DNA of 64,000 bases from Paenibacillus tyrphae (GTDB taxonomy: Bacteria > Bacillota > Bacilli > Paenibacillales > NBRC-103111). The DNA is taken from contig NZ_BSDJ01000007.1 of assembly GCF_027925525.1 (NCBI RefSeq), forward strand, positions 227,293 through 291,292, read 5' to 3'. How positions within the stretch are numbered: the first letter of the stretch is position 1; each line of letters opens with the position of its first letter. This document shows positions 8,160 to 17,171 of this stretch, piece by piece. Below the pieces are notes generated by a model, which saw only the letters and a program-made list of their open reading frames with translations, had not been told where the DNA came from and ran no database searches. The translations under genes were made by a program, and so were the position numbers.

Positions 8160-11036
8160 ATGCTCAACCGAGGCCAGCCGAAGCCGGACCCGAAGGGCTA
8201 TCTGGCTTTGGTTCTTCATGCCCATTTGCCCTATATCCGACACTACGATCGCGACGACTATATGGAGGAGCGCTGGTTTTACGAGGCGATGACGGAAACG
8301 TACCTTCCCTTCGTCGACCTGTTCGGCCGGTTGGCGGCGGAAGGCATCGAATTCAGGCTCACCTTCTCCATGACGCCTACGCTGCTGGCGCTGTGCACGG
8401 ACCCGCTGATGCAAGAACGCTACGCGGTCCATCTGGCCAAGCTGATCCGGCTGGCGGATCAGGAAATCGTCCGGCTTCGGAGCGACGAGCGCTTCGAGCC
8501 GCTGGCCCGCATGTATGCCAAGCGGTTCCGCGAGCTAAGCCGGCTTTACGAGTCTTGCGGACGCGATATCGTGACCCGCTTTAAGCATTACCAAGATCTC
8601 GGCATGCTCGAAATCGTCACATGCGCCGCAACCCACGGCTTCTTGCCGCTGATGCGGACCGAAGAGGCGATCCGCGCCCAGATTCTCACGGCCGTCCGCG
8701 ATTACGAACGGCATTTCGGCCGCCCGTCGCGCGGCATCTGGCTGCCCGAATGCGGCTTCACCCCCGGGGTGGACCGGGTGCTGAAATCGTGCGGCATCGA
8801 TTATTTTTTTGCGGACGCTACGGCTGTCGCCTATGCCACGCCGCGCCCGAACCGCGAGCTGTACGCCCCGCTCATGACGCCCTACGGCGTCACGGCATTC
8901 CCGCGCGATCCCGAATCGTCGCAGCAGGTATGGAGCGCCGAGAACGGATATCCGGGCGACTACGACTACCGGGAATATTACCGGGATATCGGCTGGGACC
9001 TCGGCTGGCACGATTTGGCGGAATGGGAGCATATTCGCCCATACGTATTGCCTACGCACGAACGGGTCAATACGGGCATCAAATATTATCGCATCACCGG
9101 CAAAGACGGACACCGCGAGCCGTACAACCCGGAATGGGCAAGAAGCAAGGCCGCCGAGCATGCGGGCAACTTTCTGTTCAACCGGCAAAAGCAGGCCGAG
9201 CATTGGCACCATCATTTGGACCGCAAGCCGATCATCGTCTCACCCTACGACGCCGAGCTGTTCGGCCATTGGTGGTACGAAGGGCCGCTGTGGATCGAGA
9301 TGCTGTGCCGCAAGCTGTTTTACGATCCGTATGAGCTGCGGATGGTGACGCCTTCGGAATATTTGCGGGAGTACCCCGTCGCTGATACGGGCAAAGTGAA
9401 CGAATCCAGCTGGGGCCGCATGGCTTCGGCGGAAGTATGGCTGCAGGGGAACAACGATTGGATTTACCGCCACCTGCACGAAGCGGAGCTGCGGATGATC
9501 CGGCTTGCCACGAAGCACGAGCATTTGGAGGAAGGTAAGAGACTCCTGAAGCGTGCGCTGAATCAAGCGGCCCGCGAGCTGATGCTTGCGCAAAGCAGCG
9601 ACTGGGCATTCATTATGGATTCGCAGACGGTCGTCGATTACGCCTGCCGCCGGACGAAGGACCACCTCGGCTGCTTCCGGCTGCTGTGCGAACAAATCGA
9701 GGCAGAGGTGGTCAACGAATCGTTCGTCGCGGAGCTGGAAGCGAAGGACAACTGCTTTCCCGGGATTGACTATCGGGATTACGTTTCCATTCACCGGGCG
9801 TCGCCGGTTCCTTTGCTGCCGGATGCGGAGCATTTCCGACAAATCCTGGAGGAAACGAAGCATAGCCCGAACGTGTTCATGCTCGCTTGGGAGTACCCGC
9901 CCAAAACGGTCGGCGGGCTGTCCCGCGCCGTAGCCGATTTATCGGAGGCGCTGGCCGCGCAGGGACAGATCGTTCACGTGGTGACGAGCGCGCACGACGG
10001 CGCGCCGTATTTCGAGAAGCGCGGCGGCGTGTACGTGCACCGCGTTCCGGTGCTGCATTCCGGCGATACGGACTTTTACGATTGGACCTTCGAGATGAAT
10101 CTCGCCTTCACGGATCATCTTGTCCGTTATAAAGAAAACGGCGGGCGCATCGATCTGCTGCATGCCCACGATTGGATGGTGTACCATACGGCCCGCGAGC
10201 TGAAAATGAGCTACGGCCTTCCGCTCGTCTGCACGATTCATGCCACCGAATGGGGGCGGAATCACGGACGGCTGAGTACCGACCTGTCGAACCGGATTCA
10301 CCGGCTCGAATGGCGGCTCACCTACGATTCGGAACGCGTCTTCGTCTGCAGCCATGCGATGAAACGGGAAGTGCAGGACTTGTTCCGGCAAGCGGACGGC
10401 AAAATGCTCGTTTTCCCGAACGGGGTGAAGCTGGAGGAGCCGTTCGATGGCCCGGTTGATTCGCAGGAAGACGCCAAACGCTGGTTCAACGTTCAAGGGC
10501 GGCGCGTGCTTGTTTTCGTCGGCAGGCTCGTCTTCGAGAAGGGCGTGCAGACGCTGCTCCACGCGATGCCGGACATTTTGTCGGGCGCGCCTGACACGGT
10601 GCTGTTCATCGGCGGCTCCGGGCCGATGGAGGACGAGCTGAAGCGGCAGGCTGCCCATCTCGGCGACCGCGTGCGCTTCACCGGGTTCATTGACGACGGG
10701 ACAAAGGCGGCGCTGTACCGTGCGGCCGACGTGTGCGTCATCCCGAGCCTGTACGAGCCATTCGGCATCGTCGCCCTGGAGGCGATGAAGCACGGATGCC
10801 CCGTCGTCTTGTCCGATACCGGCGGGCTCGCCGAGCTCGTGGAACACGGCGTCGACGGGTACAAAGCGCTGCCCGGCCATGTCGAGTCGCTCGCCTGGCA
10901 TGTCGGCGACCTGCTGCGGCAGCCGGAGCTCGGGCGAAGCATGGCGGAGCGGGCGCGGCTCAAGCTGGAACGGCACTATGCGCTGGAACGCATTGCAGGC
11001 GCCGTAGCGGAGCAGTATGAGGAGCGGATTCGCTAG
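8160..11036 (+). CDS. Fused GH57 branching-type enzyme and GT4 glycosyltransferase
   Basis: 958 residues holding two enzymes. Residues 12-560 are a GH57 domain of the 1,4-alpha-glucan branching enzyme/DUF1957 type. They include YLALVLHAHLPYIRH at the start, the nucleophile Glu197 in GIWLPECGF and the acid Asp364 in SPYDAELFGHWWYEGP. Residues 570-958 are a GT4 GT-B domain beginning MLAWEYPPKTVGGLSRAV, with HAHDW, VFVGRLVFEKGVQ, the EX7E-like PSLYEPFGIVALEAM and DTGGLAELV. The GT4 half resembles glycogen/starch synthase-like enzymes. The fusion suggests coupled chain elongation and branching of an alpha-glucan in the cytosol. The gene sits in an operon with a DUF4912 protein and a sugar nucleotidyltransferase; ATGAGG upstream serves as a weak ribosome-binding site. 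Confidence 0.9.
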   Translation: MLNRGQPKPDPKGYLALVLHAHLPYIRHYDRDDYMEERWFYEAMTETYLPFVDLFGRLAAEGIEFRLTFSMTPTLLALCTDPLMQERYAVHLAKLIRLADQEIVRLRSDERFEPLARMYAKRFRELSRLYESCGRDIVTRFKHYQDLGMLEIVTCAATHGFLPLMRTEEAIRAQILTAVRDYERHFGRPSRGIWLPECGFTPGVDRVLKSCGIDYFFADATAVAYATPRPNRELYAPLMTPYGVTAFPRDPESSQQVWSAENGYPGDYDYREYYRDIGWDLGWHDLAEWEHIRPYVLPTHERVNTGIKYYRITGKDGHREPYNPEWARSKAAEHAGNFLFNRQKQAEHWHHHLDRKPIIVSPYDAELFGHWWYEGPLWIEMLCRKLFYDPYELRMVTPSEYLREYPVADTGKVNESSWGRMASAEVWLQGNNDWIYRHLHEAELRMIRLATKHEHLEEGKRLLKRALNQAARELMLAQSSDWAFIMDSQTVVDYACRRTKDHLGCFRLLCEQIEAEVVNESFVAELEAKDNCFPGIDYRDYVSIHRASPVPLLPDAEHFRQILEETKHSPNVFMLAWEYPPKTVGGLSRAVADLSEALAAQGQIVHVVTSAHDGAPYFEKRGGVYVHRVPVLHSGDTDFYDWTFEMNLAFTDHLVRYKENGGRIDLLHAHDWMVYHTARELKMSYGLPLVCTIHATEWGRNHGRLSTDLSNRIHRLEWRLTYDSERVFVCSHAMKREVQDLFRQADGKMLVFPNGVKLEEPFDGPVDSQEDAKRWFNVQGRRVLVFVGRLVFEKGVQTLLHAMPDILSGAPDTVLFIGGSGPMEDELKRQAAHLGDRVRFTGFIDDGTKAALYRAADVCVIPSLYEPFGIVALEAMKHGCPVVLSDTGGLAELVEHGVDGYKALPGHVESLAWHVGDLLRQPELGRSMAERARLKLERHYALERIAGAVAEQYEERIR

Positions 11037-11127
11037 CGCAAGCCTCCGGCATCCGGCGTCGGCTCGTGACAGAGGCTTGCCCTCCGGAGATTCGCAGCAC
11101 GACAGTTCGCCGCAAGGAGGGATGTGT

Positions 11128-13524
11128 ATGAAAGCCGTCATTATGGCCGGAGGCAAAGGGACGAGGCTTCGCCCGTTAACCTGCCATCTCCCGAAGCCGA
11201 TGGTTCCGCTTGCCGGCCGCCCCTGCATGGAGTACATCATCGAGCTGCTGGAGGCGCACGGAATTACGGACATTGCCGTCACGATCCAATATTTGCCGGA
11301 CGTTATACGCGATTATTTCGGGGACGGAAGCCGGCATGGCGTCCGCCTGCATTATTTCGAAGAAACGGTGCCGCTCGGCACCGCCGGCAGCGTCAAGCAC
11401 GCCGCCCCGTTTCTGGACGAGCCGTTCGTCGTCATCAGCGGCGATGCGCTGACCGATTTTGATCTGACCCAGGCGATCCGGTTTCATCAAGAGAAGCGTT
11501 CGCTCGCCACGCTTGTGCTCACCCGGGCCAAGCATCCGCTCGAATACGGCGTCGTAATGACCGACGACGGCGGGCGCATCGTCCGCTTCCTCGAAAAGCC
11601 GAGCTGGAGCGAGGTGTTCAGCGACACGGTCAATACGGGCATCTATATTCTCGAACCCGAAGTGCTGGATCGCTTCGAGCCGGGCATCGCGTACGATTTC
11701 AGCCAGCAGTTGTTCCCGGGCCTTCTCTCCGACGGAAAGCCGCTGTACGGCTATGTCGCGGACGGCTACTGGTCGGATATCGGCACGCTGGAACAGTACC
11801 GGCAGACGCAGTTCGACATGCTCGACCACAAGGCGAACGTGCGCATCCGCGGCACCGAGCTGCGGCCCGGCATTTACGTCGGCGAGAATGTCACCGCCGC
11901 TCCGGATGTCAAGTGGATCGGGCCGGCGTTTATCGGCGACGGCTGCCGGATCGGGGACAGCGTGGAGATCGGCGAGTACAGCATCGTCGGACAAGGCAAC
12001 GTGCTGTCCGCAGGCAGCGTGTTGGGCCGGACGATCCTATGGGATCATAACCATATCGCCGAACGGAACGAGCTGCTCGGCTCGACGCTGGGAAGCCGGA
12101 TCTTCTGCAAGGAAAGCGCGCGCTTCGCCGACGGAAGCGTCGTCGGGAGCCACTGCGTCATCGGCCCAAAAGCTGTTGTCGAGCCGCATGTGAAAATATG
12201 GCCGAAGAAGCAAATACGCGAAAATACGCGGCTGACCTCCTCGTTCATTTGGGGCGAACACTTGGGCAAGCCGCTGTACAGCGCTTACGGCGTTGCCGGC
12301 ACGCCCAACCTCGACCTGACGCCGGAGTTCGCCGCCCGCTTCGCTACAGCCTACGGCTCCGCGCTCGCTACCGGCAAGCGGCTCGCCGTCAGCTCTGCGC
12401 CCCATGAATTCGCGCGGCTGATCAAGCGCACCGTAGCCGCCGGCCTGCAATCGGTCGGCGTCGACGTGGTCGATCTCGGCGACGTGCTGCTGCCGGTGGC
12501 CCGCTTCGCCGTCCGCGAGCTGCAAAGCGCCGGGGGCATCCATGTGCAGCTTGGCGCCGACGGTCTCGGCTGCCTCGAATGCTACGACGGGCAGGGCCTG
12601 CCGATCGACAAAGCGGCGGAGCGCAAGGTCGAGAACGGCTTCCGTCAGGAGGATTACGGCCGGGCCCCGGCGGAATCGCCCGGAAGCTATCGGACGGACG
12701 AGAAGATGACGGCGTCGTATCTCGGGGCCCTGCTCGCCTTCACGGCAATGGAGGGCGAAAGCGCCCTGCCGCTGCGCGCCGTCGTCTGCACGCACCCGGC
12801 CGTCTTCGCGCTGCTGCAGCCGCTGCTCGATGCGCTCGGCTGCGAGGCCGTGCATTTGCCCGCCGCAGCGCAGCGCGGGCGACTGGCCGACCATGTCCGC
12901 GCGCTGTCCGCCGACCTGGGCCTGTGGCTCGACGACGACGCCCGCGGCATGTCGCTCGTCACGTCCGGAGGCGAGACGGTGACCGGCGACCGGCTGATGC
13001 TGCTGCAGTACGTGTCGTTTTTCCACAGCTTCAAATCCGCCGTCATCGGCGCCCCCGTGAGCGCGCCTCACCTGCTCGAAAGCTTGGCGGAAGGACTCGG
13101 CGCTAGGATCGTACGCACGAAGCAGCAGATCCGCAGCATCATGGAGGTTTCCGCAAACCTTGCGCTGCATCCGCTATTTGACGGCCTGTTCGCAACCGGG
13201 CTCATCGTTCGCAATATGCACCGCAGCGGCTTGCCGCTTGACGAGTTGCTACGGCTCCTGCCGAGCGTTTACGTCCGGCGCGAGCGGATCGACTGCCCGT
13301 GGGACCGCAAAGGCGAAATCATGCGCCGGATGCTGCAGGAAACGAAGGGACGACCGGTGGAGCTCATCGACGGCATCAAGGTGCACCACGACGGCGGTTG
13401 GGTGCTGCTGCTTCCCGATTCGGACGATCCGGCCTTCAGCGTCGTCGCCCAAGGGCTTCACGACGAGCACGCGCTGTCGCTCGTTCACGAATACCGCGAG
13501 CAAATTCTAAACCTGATGCAGTGA
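11128..13524 (+). CDS. Sugar-1-phosphate nucleotidyltransferase with degenerate phosphomannomutase-like domain
   Basis: 798 residues from an ATG six bases after CAAGGAGGGA. Residues 1-235 form an NTP-transferase domain (VIMAGGKGTRLRPLT, VISGDALTDFD, EKPSWSEVFSDTVNTGIY). Residues 250-350 are a left-handed beta-helix of hexapeptide repeats. From about 375 onward the sequence follows the phosphohexomutase fold (YGVAGTPN in place of FGTxGxRG). The catalytic Ser loop TASHNP is replaced near residues 468-480 by GIHVQLGADGLG, and the metal loop DGDADR by DDDARG near 602-606. The second domain is thus probably not catalytic and may be regulatory. The product could be ADP-, GDP- or UDP-sugar; the neighbouring glucan enzymes favour glucose. 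A start two codons upstream is also possible. Confidence 0.85.
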   Translation: MKAVIMAGGKGTRLRPLTCHLPKPMVPLAGRPCMEYIIELLEAHGITDIAVTIQYLPDVIRDYFGDGSRHGVRLHYFEETVPLGTAGSVKHAAPFLDEPFVVISGDALTDFDLTQAIRFHQEKRSLATLVLTRAKHPLEYGVVMTDDGGRIVRFLEKPSWSEVFSDTVNTGIYILEPEVLDRFEPGIAYDFSQQLFPGLLSDGKPLYGYVADGYWSDIGTLEQYRQTQFDMLDHKANVRIRGTELRPGIYVGENVTAAPDVKWIGPAFIGDGCRIGDSVEIGEYSIVGQGNVLSAGSVLGRTILWDHNHIAERNELLGSTLGSRIFCKESARFADGSVVGSHCVIGPKAVVEPHVKIWPKKQIRENTRLTSSFIWGEHLGKPLYSAYGVAGTPNLDLTPEFAARFATAYGSALATGKRLAVSSAPHEFARLIKRTVAAGLQSVGVDVVDLGDVLLPVARFAVRELQSAGGIHVQLGADGLGCLECYDGQGLPIDKAAERKVENGFRQEDYGRAPAESPGSYRTDEKMTASYLGALLAFTAMEGESALPLRAVVCTHPAVFALLQPLLDALGCEAVHLPAAAQRGRLADHVRALSADLGLWLDDDARGMSLVTSGGETVTGDRLMLLQYVSFFHSFKSAVIGAPVSAPHLLESLAEGLGARIVRTKQQIRSIMEVSANLALHPLFDGLFATGLIVRNMHRSGLPLDELLRLLPSVYVRRERIDCPWDRKGEIMRRMLQETKGRPVELIDGIKVHHDGGWVLLLPDSDDPAFSVVAQGLHDEHALSLVHEYREQILNLMQ

Positions 13525-13595
13525 GCATAACCATAAGATAATGCCCAATTGATGAGTCCGGCTTCACCGGACCTTCCAAAGGAAAGGATGATCGT

Positions 13596-13808
13596 ATGAA
13601 GCTCATTCCCATCGGCTCGAAGCAGATCGCTTTTATCCGGTATGACGACCAAGCTTCGCAGATGCACATTCAATACCATACGGGTCATACCCATACGTGC
13701 TGCGACGTCCTGCCCGAGCATTACCAACGGCTGCTCCAGTCTCCCAATCCATACGATTTGCTCATGCAAATGACATCCGACAAAGCCTGGTGCCCCCCGC
13801 AAGCCTGA
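13596..13808 (+). CDS. Small KTSC-like protein
   Basis: 70 residues with GGAAAGGATG upstream. The pattern IAFIRYDDQASQMHIQYHTG, then CCDVLPEHYQRLLQ and PYDLLMQM, matches the KTSC domain, a small fold in which a beta-hairpin and helix follow an I-x-Y-D start. Two adjacent Cys and several His (HTGHTHTCC) might bind a metal, which is unusual for the family. It lies 71 bases after the nucleotidyltransferase gene and before the glucoamylase promoter, so it may be the last gene of the alpha-glucan operon. Its function is unknown. Confidence 0.65.
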   Translation: MKLIPIGSKQIAFIRYDDQASQMHIQYHTGHTHTCCDVLPEHYQRLLQSPNPYDLLMQMTSDKAWCPPQA

Positions 13809-13905
13809 GGCAGCCGGGCTTTGCCTCTTCCTCCGCTCCGGTCCCAGAGCCGACAATATTGAAGCAAACACGCTGCCGGCAGCCGTTTTCACCCATTTTC
13901 ACGGA

Positions 13906-13934
13906 TTGACCGGCATGGCATAAAAAGGTATCTT
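13906..13934 (+). promoter_or_regulatory. SigA-type promoter for the glucoamylase gene
   Basis: TTGACC (13906-13911) and TATCTT (13929-13934) are separated by 17 bases, 43 bases upstream of the chosen start. The glucoamylase can therefore be transcribed apart from the preceding operon. Confidence 0.6.
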
Positions 13935-13976
13935 AAGAGAAAGCAAGCATTCTGGAACGAGAAGGGTGTGGGTGGA

Positions 13977-15953
13977 TTGCCTAGGCACTTAGTCATCGGA
14001 AACGGCAAGTTTTTGATCAACCTGGACCGTAATACGTACATGCGCGACTTGTATTATCCTTACGTCGGGCAGCTCAACCATGTCGGAGGCTATCAATGCC
14101 GCATCGGCCTTTGGGTGGACGGCGCTTTTACTTGGCTGGCCGACCCGGAATGGAAGTTCGAGCTTTCGTATATCGAAGACTCTCTGGTCACCGAAGTTCG
14201 CGCCTCCCATTACCATCTCGGGATTACTTTGCTTATGAACGACGGCGTACATCAGCGCGAGGATGTGTATCTGAAGCGTGTGCGCGTCCACAATCATTGG
14301 GATACCGTGCGCGAGGTGCGCATGTTTTTCAATCAGGACCTCGTGATCAACGAGACCGAAGTGGGCGATACCGCCGCATATTATCCTCAGAACAATACCG
14401 TCTTTCATTATAAAAAAGACCGCTACTTCATGTTCAACGGGCTGGCCGGCACCGACGGCATTTATCAGTATACGACGGGCGTCAAACGGTTCTATAACGC
14501 CGAGGGCACGTGGCGCGATGCGGAGGACGGCCATTTGATGGGCAATGCGATCGCGCAGGGCTCGGTCGACAGCACCGTCAGCTTCCGGCTGCATGTGCCG
14601 CCGAACGGCGACGAGACGCTCTATTACTGGATGAGCGCGGGCAAAAATCTCGAAGAAGTGAAGAAGCTCGACAACTACGTCAAAGAAAGCCATCCGGGCA
14701 AGCTGCTGGACCGGGTGGAAATTTATTGGCAGCGCTGGGTCAACAAGCCGGAGGAACGCGATTACGGCAACCTGAGCGAGGCTTGTGTGCGGATGTACAA
14801 GCACAGCCTGCTGATCGTCCGGACGCAGACCGACGTGAACGGCGCGATCATCGCGGCGAACGACTCCGACATTATGCAGTCCAACCGGGACCATTACAGC
14901 TATATGTGGCCCCGGGACGGCGCGTTGATCGCTTACGCGATGACGATGGCCGGCTATCAGGGTATGATTACGCCGTTCTTCAACTTTTGCGCGGAGGCGC
15001 TCTCGCCGGACGGCTACCTGCATCACAAATACAATCCCGACGGGACGGTCGGCTCCAGCTGGCATCCGTACCTCAACGGCGGCAACATGCAGCTGCCGAT
15101 TCAAGAGGACGAGACCGGGCTCGTCCTGTTCGCGCTGTGGGAGGACTACGTCCGTCACGGCATCATTGAGCTGCCGCAATCGCTGTACCGGACGCTGATC
15201 CGCCGCGCGGCGCGCTTTATGTCCGGCTATATCGAGCAAGAGCTGAGCCTCCCGAAGCCGAGCTACGACCTGTGGGAGGAGCGTTACGGCATCTTCACCT
15301 TCACCACCTCGGCCGTCTACGGCGGTCTCATCGCAGCCGCCAACTTCTGCAGCCTGTTCGGGGACGAAGAGCGGTCCAGCCGCTACCGGCATACGGCCGA
15401 GAAAATCAAGTCCGGCATCCTCAAGCATCTGTGGGACGAAGAGGAGCAGCGTTTCGTGCGGGGACTCGTGCTGGACGACGGAGTCTGGGTGAAGGACAAA
15501 ACGCTGGAGAGCAGCGTCTACGGCATTTTCGAATTCGGCGTTCTCCCGGCCGACGACCCGCGCGTCGTCAGCACGATGAAGGCCAACCGGGACGGACTCA
15601 CGATCAAAACGGACATCGGCGGCGTCGCCCGTTACCATCACGACTATTACTTCCAGCGTTCGTCGGACATCGATAACGTTCCGGGCAATCCGTGGATCAT
15701 CTGCACACTGTGGATCGCGGAATGGGAGATCGAGTGCGCCAAGACGCTAGAAGACCTCGAATCGCCGCGGCGTACGCTCGAATGGGTCGTCAAACACGCG
15801 ATGGAAAGCGGCATTTTGCCGGAGCAGCTCGACCCGTTCGACGGCGGGCCGGTATCGGTCGCTCCGCTCACCTGGTCGCACGCCACCTATGTGCTGGCCG
15901 TCGTCAAGTATACTGAGAAATATAAAAAGCTGCTGGCCGCAAGCAAAGCGTAA
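13977..15953 (+). CDS. GH15 glucoamylase-family glycoside hydrolase
   Basis: 658 residues. The N-terminal ~270 residues are a beta-sandwich (MPRHLVIGNGKFLINLDRNT, YYPYVGQLNHVGGYQCRIG). The catalytic (alpha/alpha)6 barrel follows, with MQSNRDHYSYMWPRDGALIA, ETGLVLFALWEDY, YDLWEERYGIFTFTTSAVYG and VPGNPWIICTLWIAEW. Glu in LWEERYG and Glu in the later LWIAEWEIE region fit the general acid and base. There is no signal peptide, so it probably acts on intracellular alpha-1,4/1,6-glucan or trehalose-like substrates. I chose the TTG at 13977 because GAAGGG lies ten bases upstream; the GTG at 13968 is too close to it. It forms a functional set with the GH57-GT4 and DUF4912 genes. Confidence 0.9.
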   Translation: MPRHLVIGNGKFLINLDRNTYMRDLYYPYVGQLNHVGGYQCRIGLWVDGAFTWLADPEWKFELSYIEDSLVTEVRASHYHLGITLLMNDGVHQREDVYLKRVRVHNHWDTVREVRMFFNQDLVINETEVGDTAAYYPQNNTVFHYKKDRYFMFNGLAGTDGIYQYTTGVKRFYNAEGTWRDAEDGHLMGNAIAQGSVDSTVSFRLHVPPNGDETLYYWMSAGKNLEEVKKLDNYVKESHPGKLLDRVEIYWQRWVNKPEERDYGNLSEACVRMYKHSLLIVRTQTDVNGAIIAANDSDIMQSNRDHYSYMWPRDGALIAYAMTMAGYQGMITPFFNFCAEALSPDGYLHHKYNPDGTVGSSWHPYLNGGNMQLPIQEDETGLVLFALWEDYVRHGIIELPQSLYRTLIRRAARFMSGYIEQELSLPKPSYDLWEERYGIFTFTTSAVYGGLIAAANFCSLFGDEERSSRYRHTAEKIKSGILKHLWDEEEQRFVRGLVLDDGVWVKDKTLESSVYGIFEFGVLPADDPRVVSTMKANRDGLTIKTDIGGVARYHHDYYFQRSSDIDNVPGNPWIICTLWIAEWEIECAKTLEDLESPRRTLEWVVKHAMESGILPEQLDPFDGGPVSVAPLTWSHATYVLAVVKYTEKYKKLLAASKA

Positions 15954-15972
15954 AGCCGGCCGTTTTCATAAT

Positions 15973-16025
15973 AAAAAAACATGTCGGCAAGACGGCTCAT
16001 GTCCGTCCTTCCGGCATGTTTTTTG
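15973..16025. terminator. Bidirectional terminator between glucoamylase and DinB-like gene
   Basis: AACATG and CATGTT arms flanked by A and T runs enclose a GC-rich hairpin (CGGCAAGACGG against CCGTCCTTCCG). It can end transcripts from both converging genes. Confidence 0.85.
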
Positions 16026-16041
16026 TTCTGCACAGCCTCTG

Positions 16042-16551
16042 CTACCGCTTGCGGGGAATGCTAAGCGTCTGCCAATGTTCGCTTTTCAGGTGCTTGCCCA
16101 AAAAGACGATCTGCCCGACATGGTACCCGTAATGGGAAACCTGGCGCTGAATCGCCTTCAGCACCGTATGCGCTTCGCCGCGGATATAGACGGTGCGCAG
16201 CACATCCTCCGGCGTCAGCGAGCGCAGCGTCTGAAACAACCGCTCCCAGCCTTCCTCCCACAGACACAGCAGCTCCGCGCGGGGGAGCCGGCTGACTTCG
16301 AATTCCCTATCCCGGTTGCGGTCCGGCTTCTCGTCGTCCGTCGTTAAAAAATCGGTCCAGCGCGAAATCATATTTCCATGCATATGCTTGATCAGTATTT
16401 CCAGCGAGTTAGATTCCGGATCGATCGTTTCGTAAAAGTGCGCGTCCTCCAGTTGGCTCATCGTTCCGTCGGCCAGCTTCTTCATGCTTTCAAAAGCCGA
16501 AATCGATTCTTTCAAAAATTCGTCGCCAAGTTGAAACGGTTGGTTCATCAT
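16042..16551 (-). CDS. DUF1572/DinB-superfamily protein
   Basis: 169 residues with GGGAGG before the ATG pair at its start. It is a four-helix-bundle protein. SLEILIKHMHGNMISRWTDF carries a metal-type His, and near the end QRQVSHYGYHVGQIVFLGKH carries two more His in the HxxxH arrangement of the DinB/YfiT fold. These could hold a divalent metal. DUF1572 proteins are thought to be thiol-dependent transferases or nuclease-like stress proteins, but no reaction is established. There is no membrane segment. It ends at a terminator shared with the converging glucoamylase gene and appears monocistronic. Confidence 0.85.
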   Translation of the reverse strand: MMNQPFQLGDEFLKESISAFESMKKLADGTMSQLEDAHFYETIDPESNSLEILIKHMHGNMISRWTDFLTTDDEKPDRNRDREFEVSRLPRAELLCLWEEGWERLFQTLRSLTPEDVLRTVYIRGEAHTVLKAIQRQVSHYGYHVGQIVFLGKHLKSEHWQTLSIPRKR

Positions 16552-16659
16552 GATCCTCCCTTTCCGTGAAATGGGTACAACACCATCTTACGGGAACGAG
16601 GCCGGAAAGTACATTTCCGTTTTTTTATCGGGGCGATAAGCCGCACACGCGGTTGACGC

Positions 16660-16683
16660 AAAAAAACCTGACCGAAGTCAGGC
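16660..16683 (-). terminator. Terminator after gcvH
   Basis: On the minus strand CCTGAC-TTCG-GTCAGG is followed by seven Ts, just past the gcvH stop. Confidence 0.85.
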
Positions 16684-16691
16684 TGCCGTAC

Positions 16692-17075
16692 TTATTCATG
16701 CACGTAGGTTTGTTCGTATTTGTCCGCTTCCCACAGCCGGTCAAGCTCGGTAGGATCGCTCATTTCGACGACGATCATCCAGCCTTGGCCATATGGGGAC
16801 AGGTTGATGACGCCCGGGTTTTCCGTCAGCTTCGGATTGACGCTAACGACTTTACCGGATACCGGAGCATACAGCTCCGTCACTGTCTTGACCGATTCCA
16901 TGCTGCCGAACGGCTCGCCGGCCTGAAGGACGTCTCCCTCTTCGGGGAGCTCCACAAAGACGATGATCCCGAATTCCTCTTGGGCAAAATCGGTGAGTCC
17001 GATCACGGCTCTGCCGTTTTCCACCCGCACCCATTCATGATTTTCGCTGTATTTGAGCCCTTTGATTACTTCCAT
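16692..17075 (-). CDS. gcvH: Glycine cleavage system H protein
   Basis: 127 residues, the normal length. MEVIKGLKYSENHEWVRVEN begins the protein. The lipoylation site is the Lys in GSMESVKTVTELYAPVSGKV, followed by NPGVINLSPYGQGWMI as in all H proteins. It carries the aminomethyl group between the P, T and L proteins of the glycine cleavage complex in the cytosol and, in Bacillales, also relays lipoyl groups to other complexes. No gcvT or gcvP lies nearby, which is normal for this group. The upstream frame to 17138 starts with TTG and overlaps a terminator, so the ATG at 17075 is preferred although its ribosome-binding site is weak. Confidence 0.95.
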   Translation of the reverse strand: MEVIKGLKYSENHEWVRVENGRAVIGLTDFAQEEFGIIVFVELPEEGDVLQAGEPFGSMESVKTVTELYAPVSGKVVSVNPKLTENPGVINLSPYGQGWMIVVEMSDPTELDRLWEADKYEQTYVHE

Positions 17076-17110
17076 AACGTCGGTTCCGAGCCCCTTTACT
17101 CCAAGTAGTG

Positions 17111-17149
17111 AAAAACCCCCTAGCCTGCCGCAAGACAAACCGAGGGGGA
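17111..17149 (-). terminator. Terminator after the peroxiredoxin gene
   Basis: On the minus strand ATCCCCCTCG pairs with CTAGGGGG and runs into five Ts, about 23 bases past the peroxiredoxin stop and upstream of gcvH. Confidence 0.75.
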
Positions 17150-17171
17150 TATGCGAAGCGTATAAAGACGA

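Noticed and set aside
9939..11282. 447-codon minus-strand ORF over the GT4 half of the GH57-GT4 gene
   Set aside because: Antisense shadow without motifs; it spans two real genes.
13989..15641. 550-codon minus-strand ORF opposite the glucoamylase gene
   Set aside because: Typical antisense frame of GC-rich codons with no domain and no ribosome-binding site; the GH15 gene explains the region.
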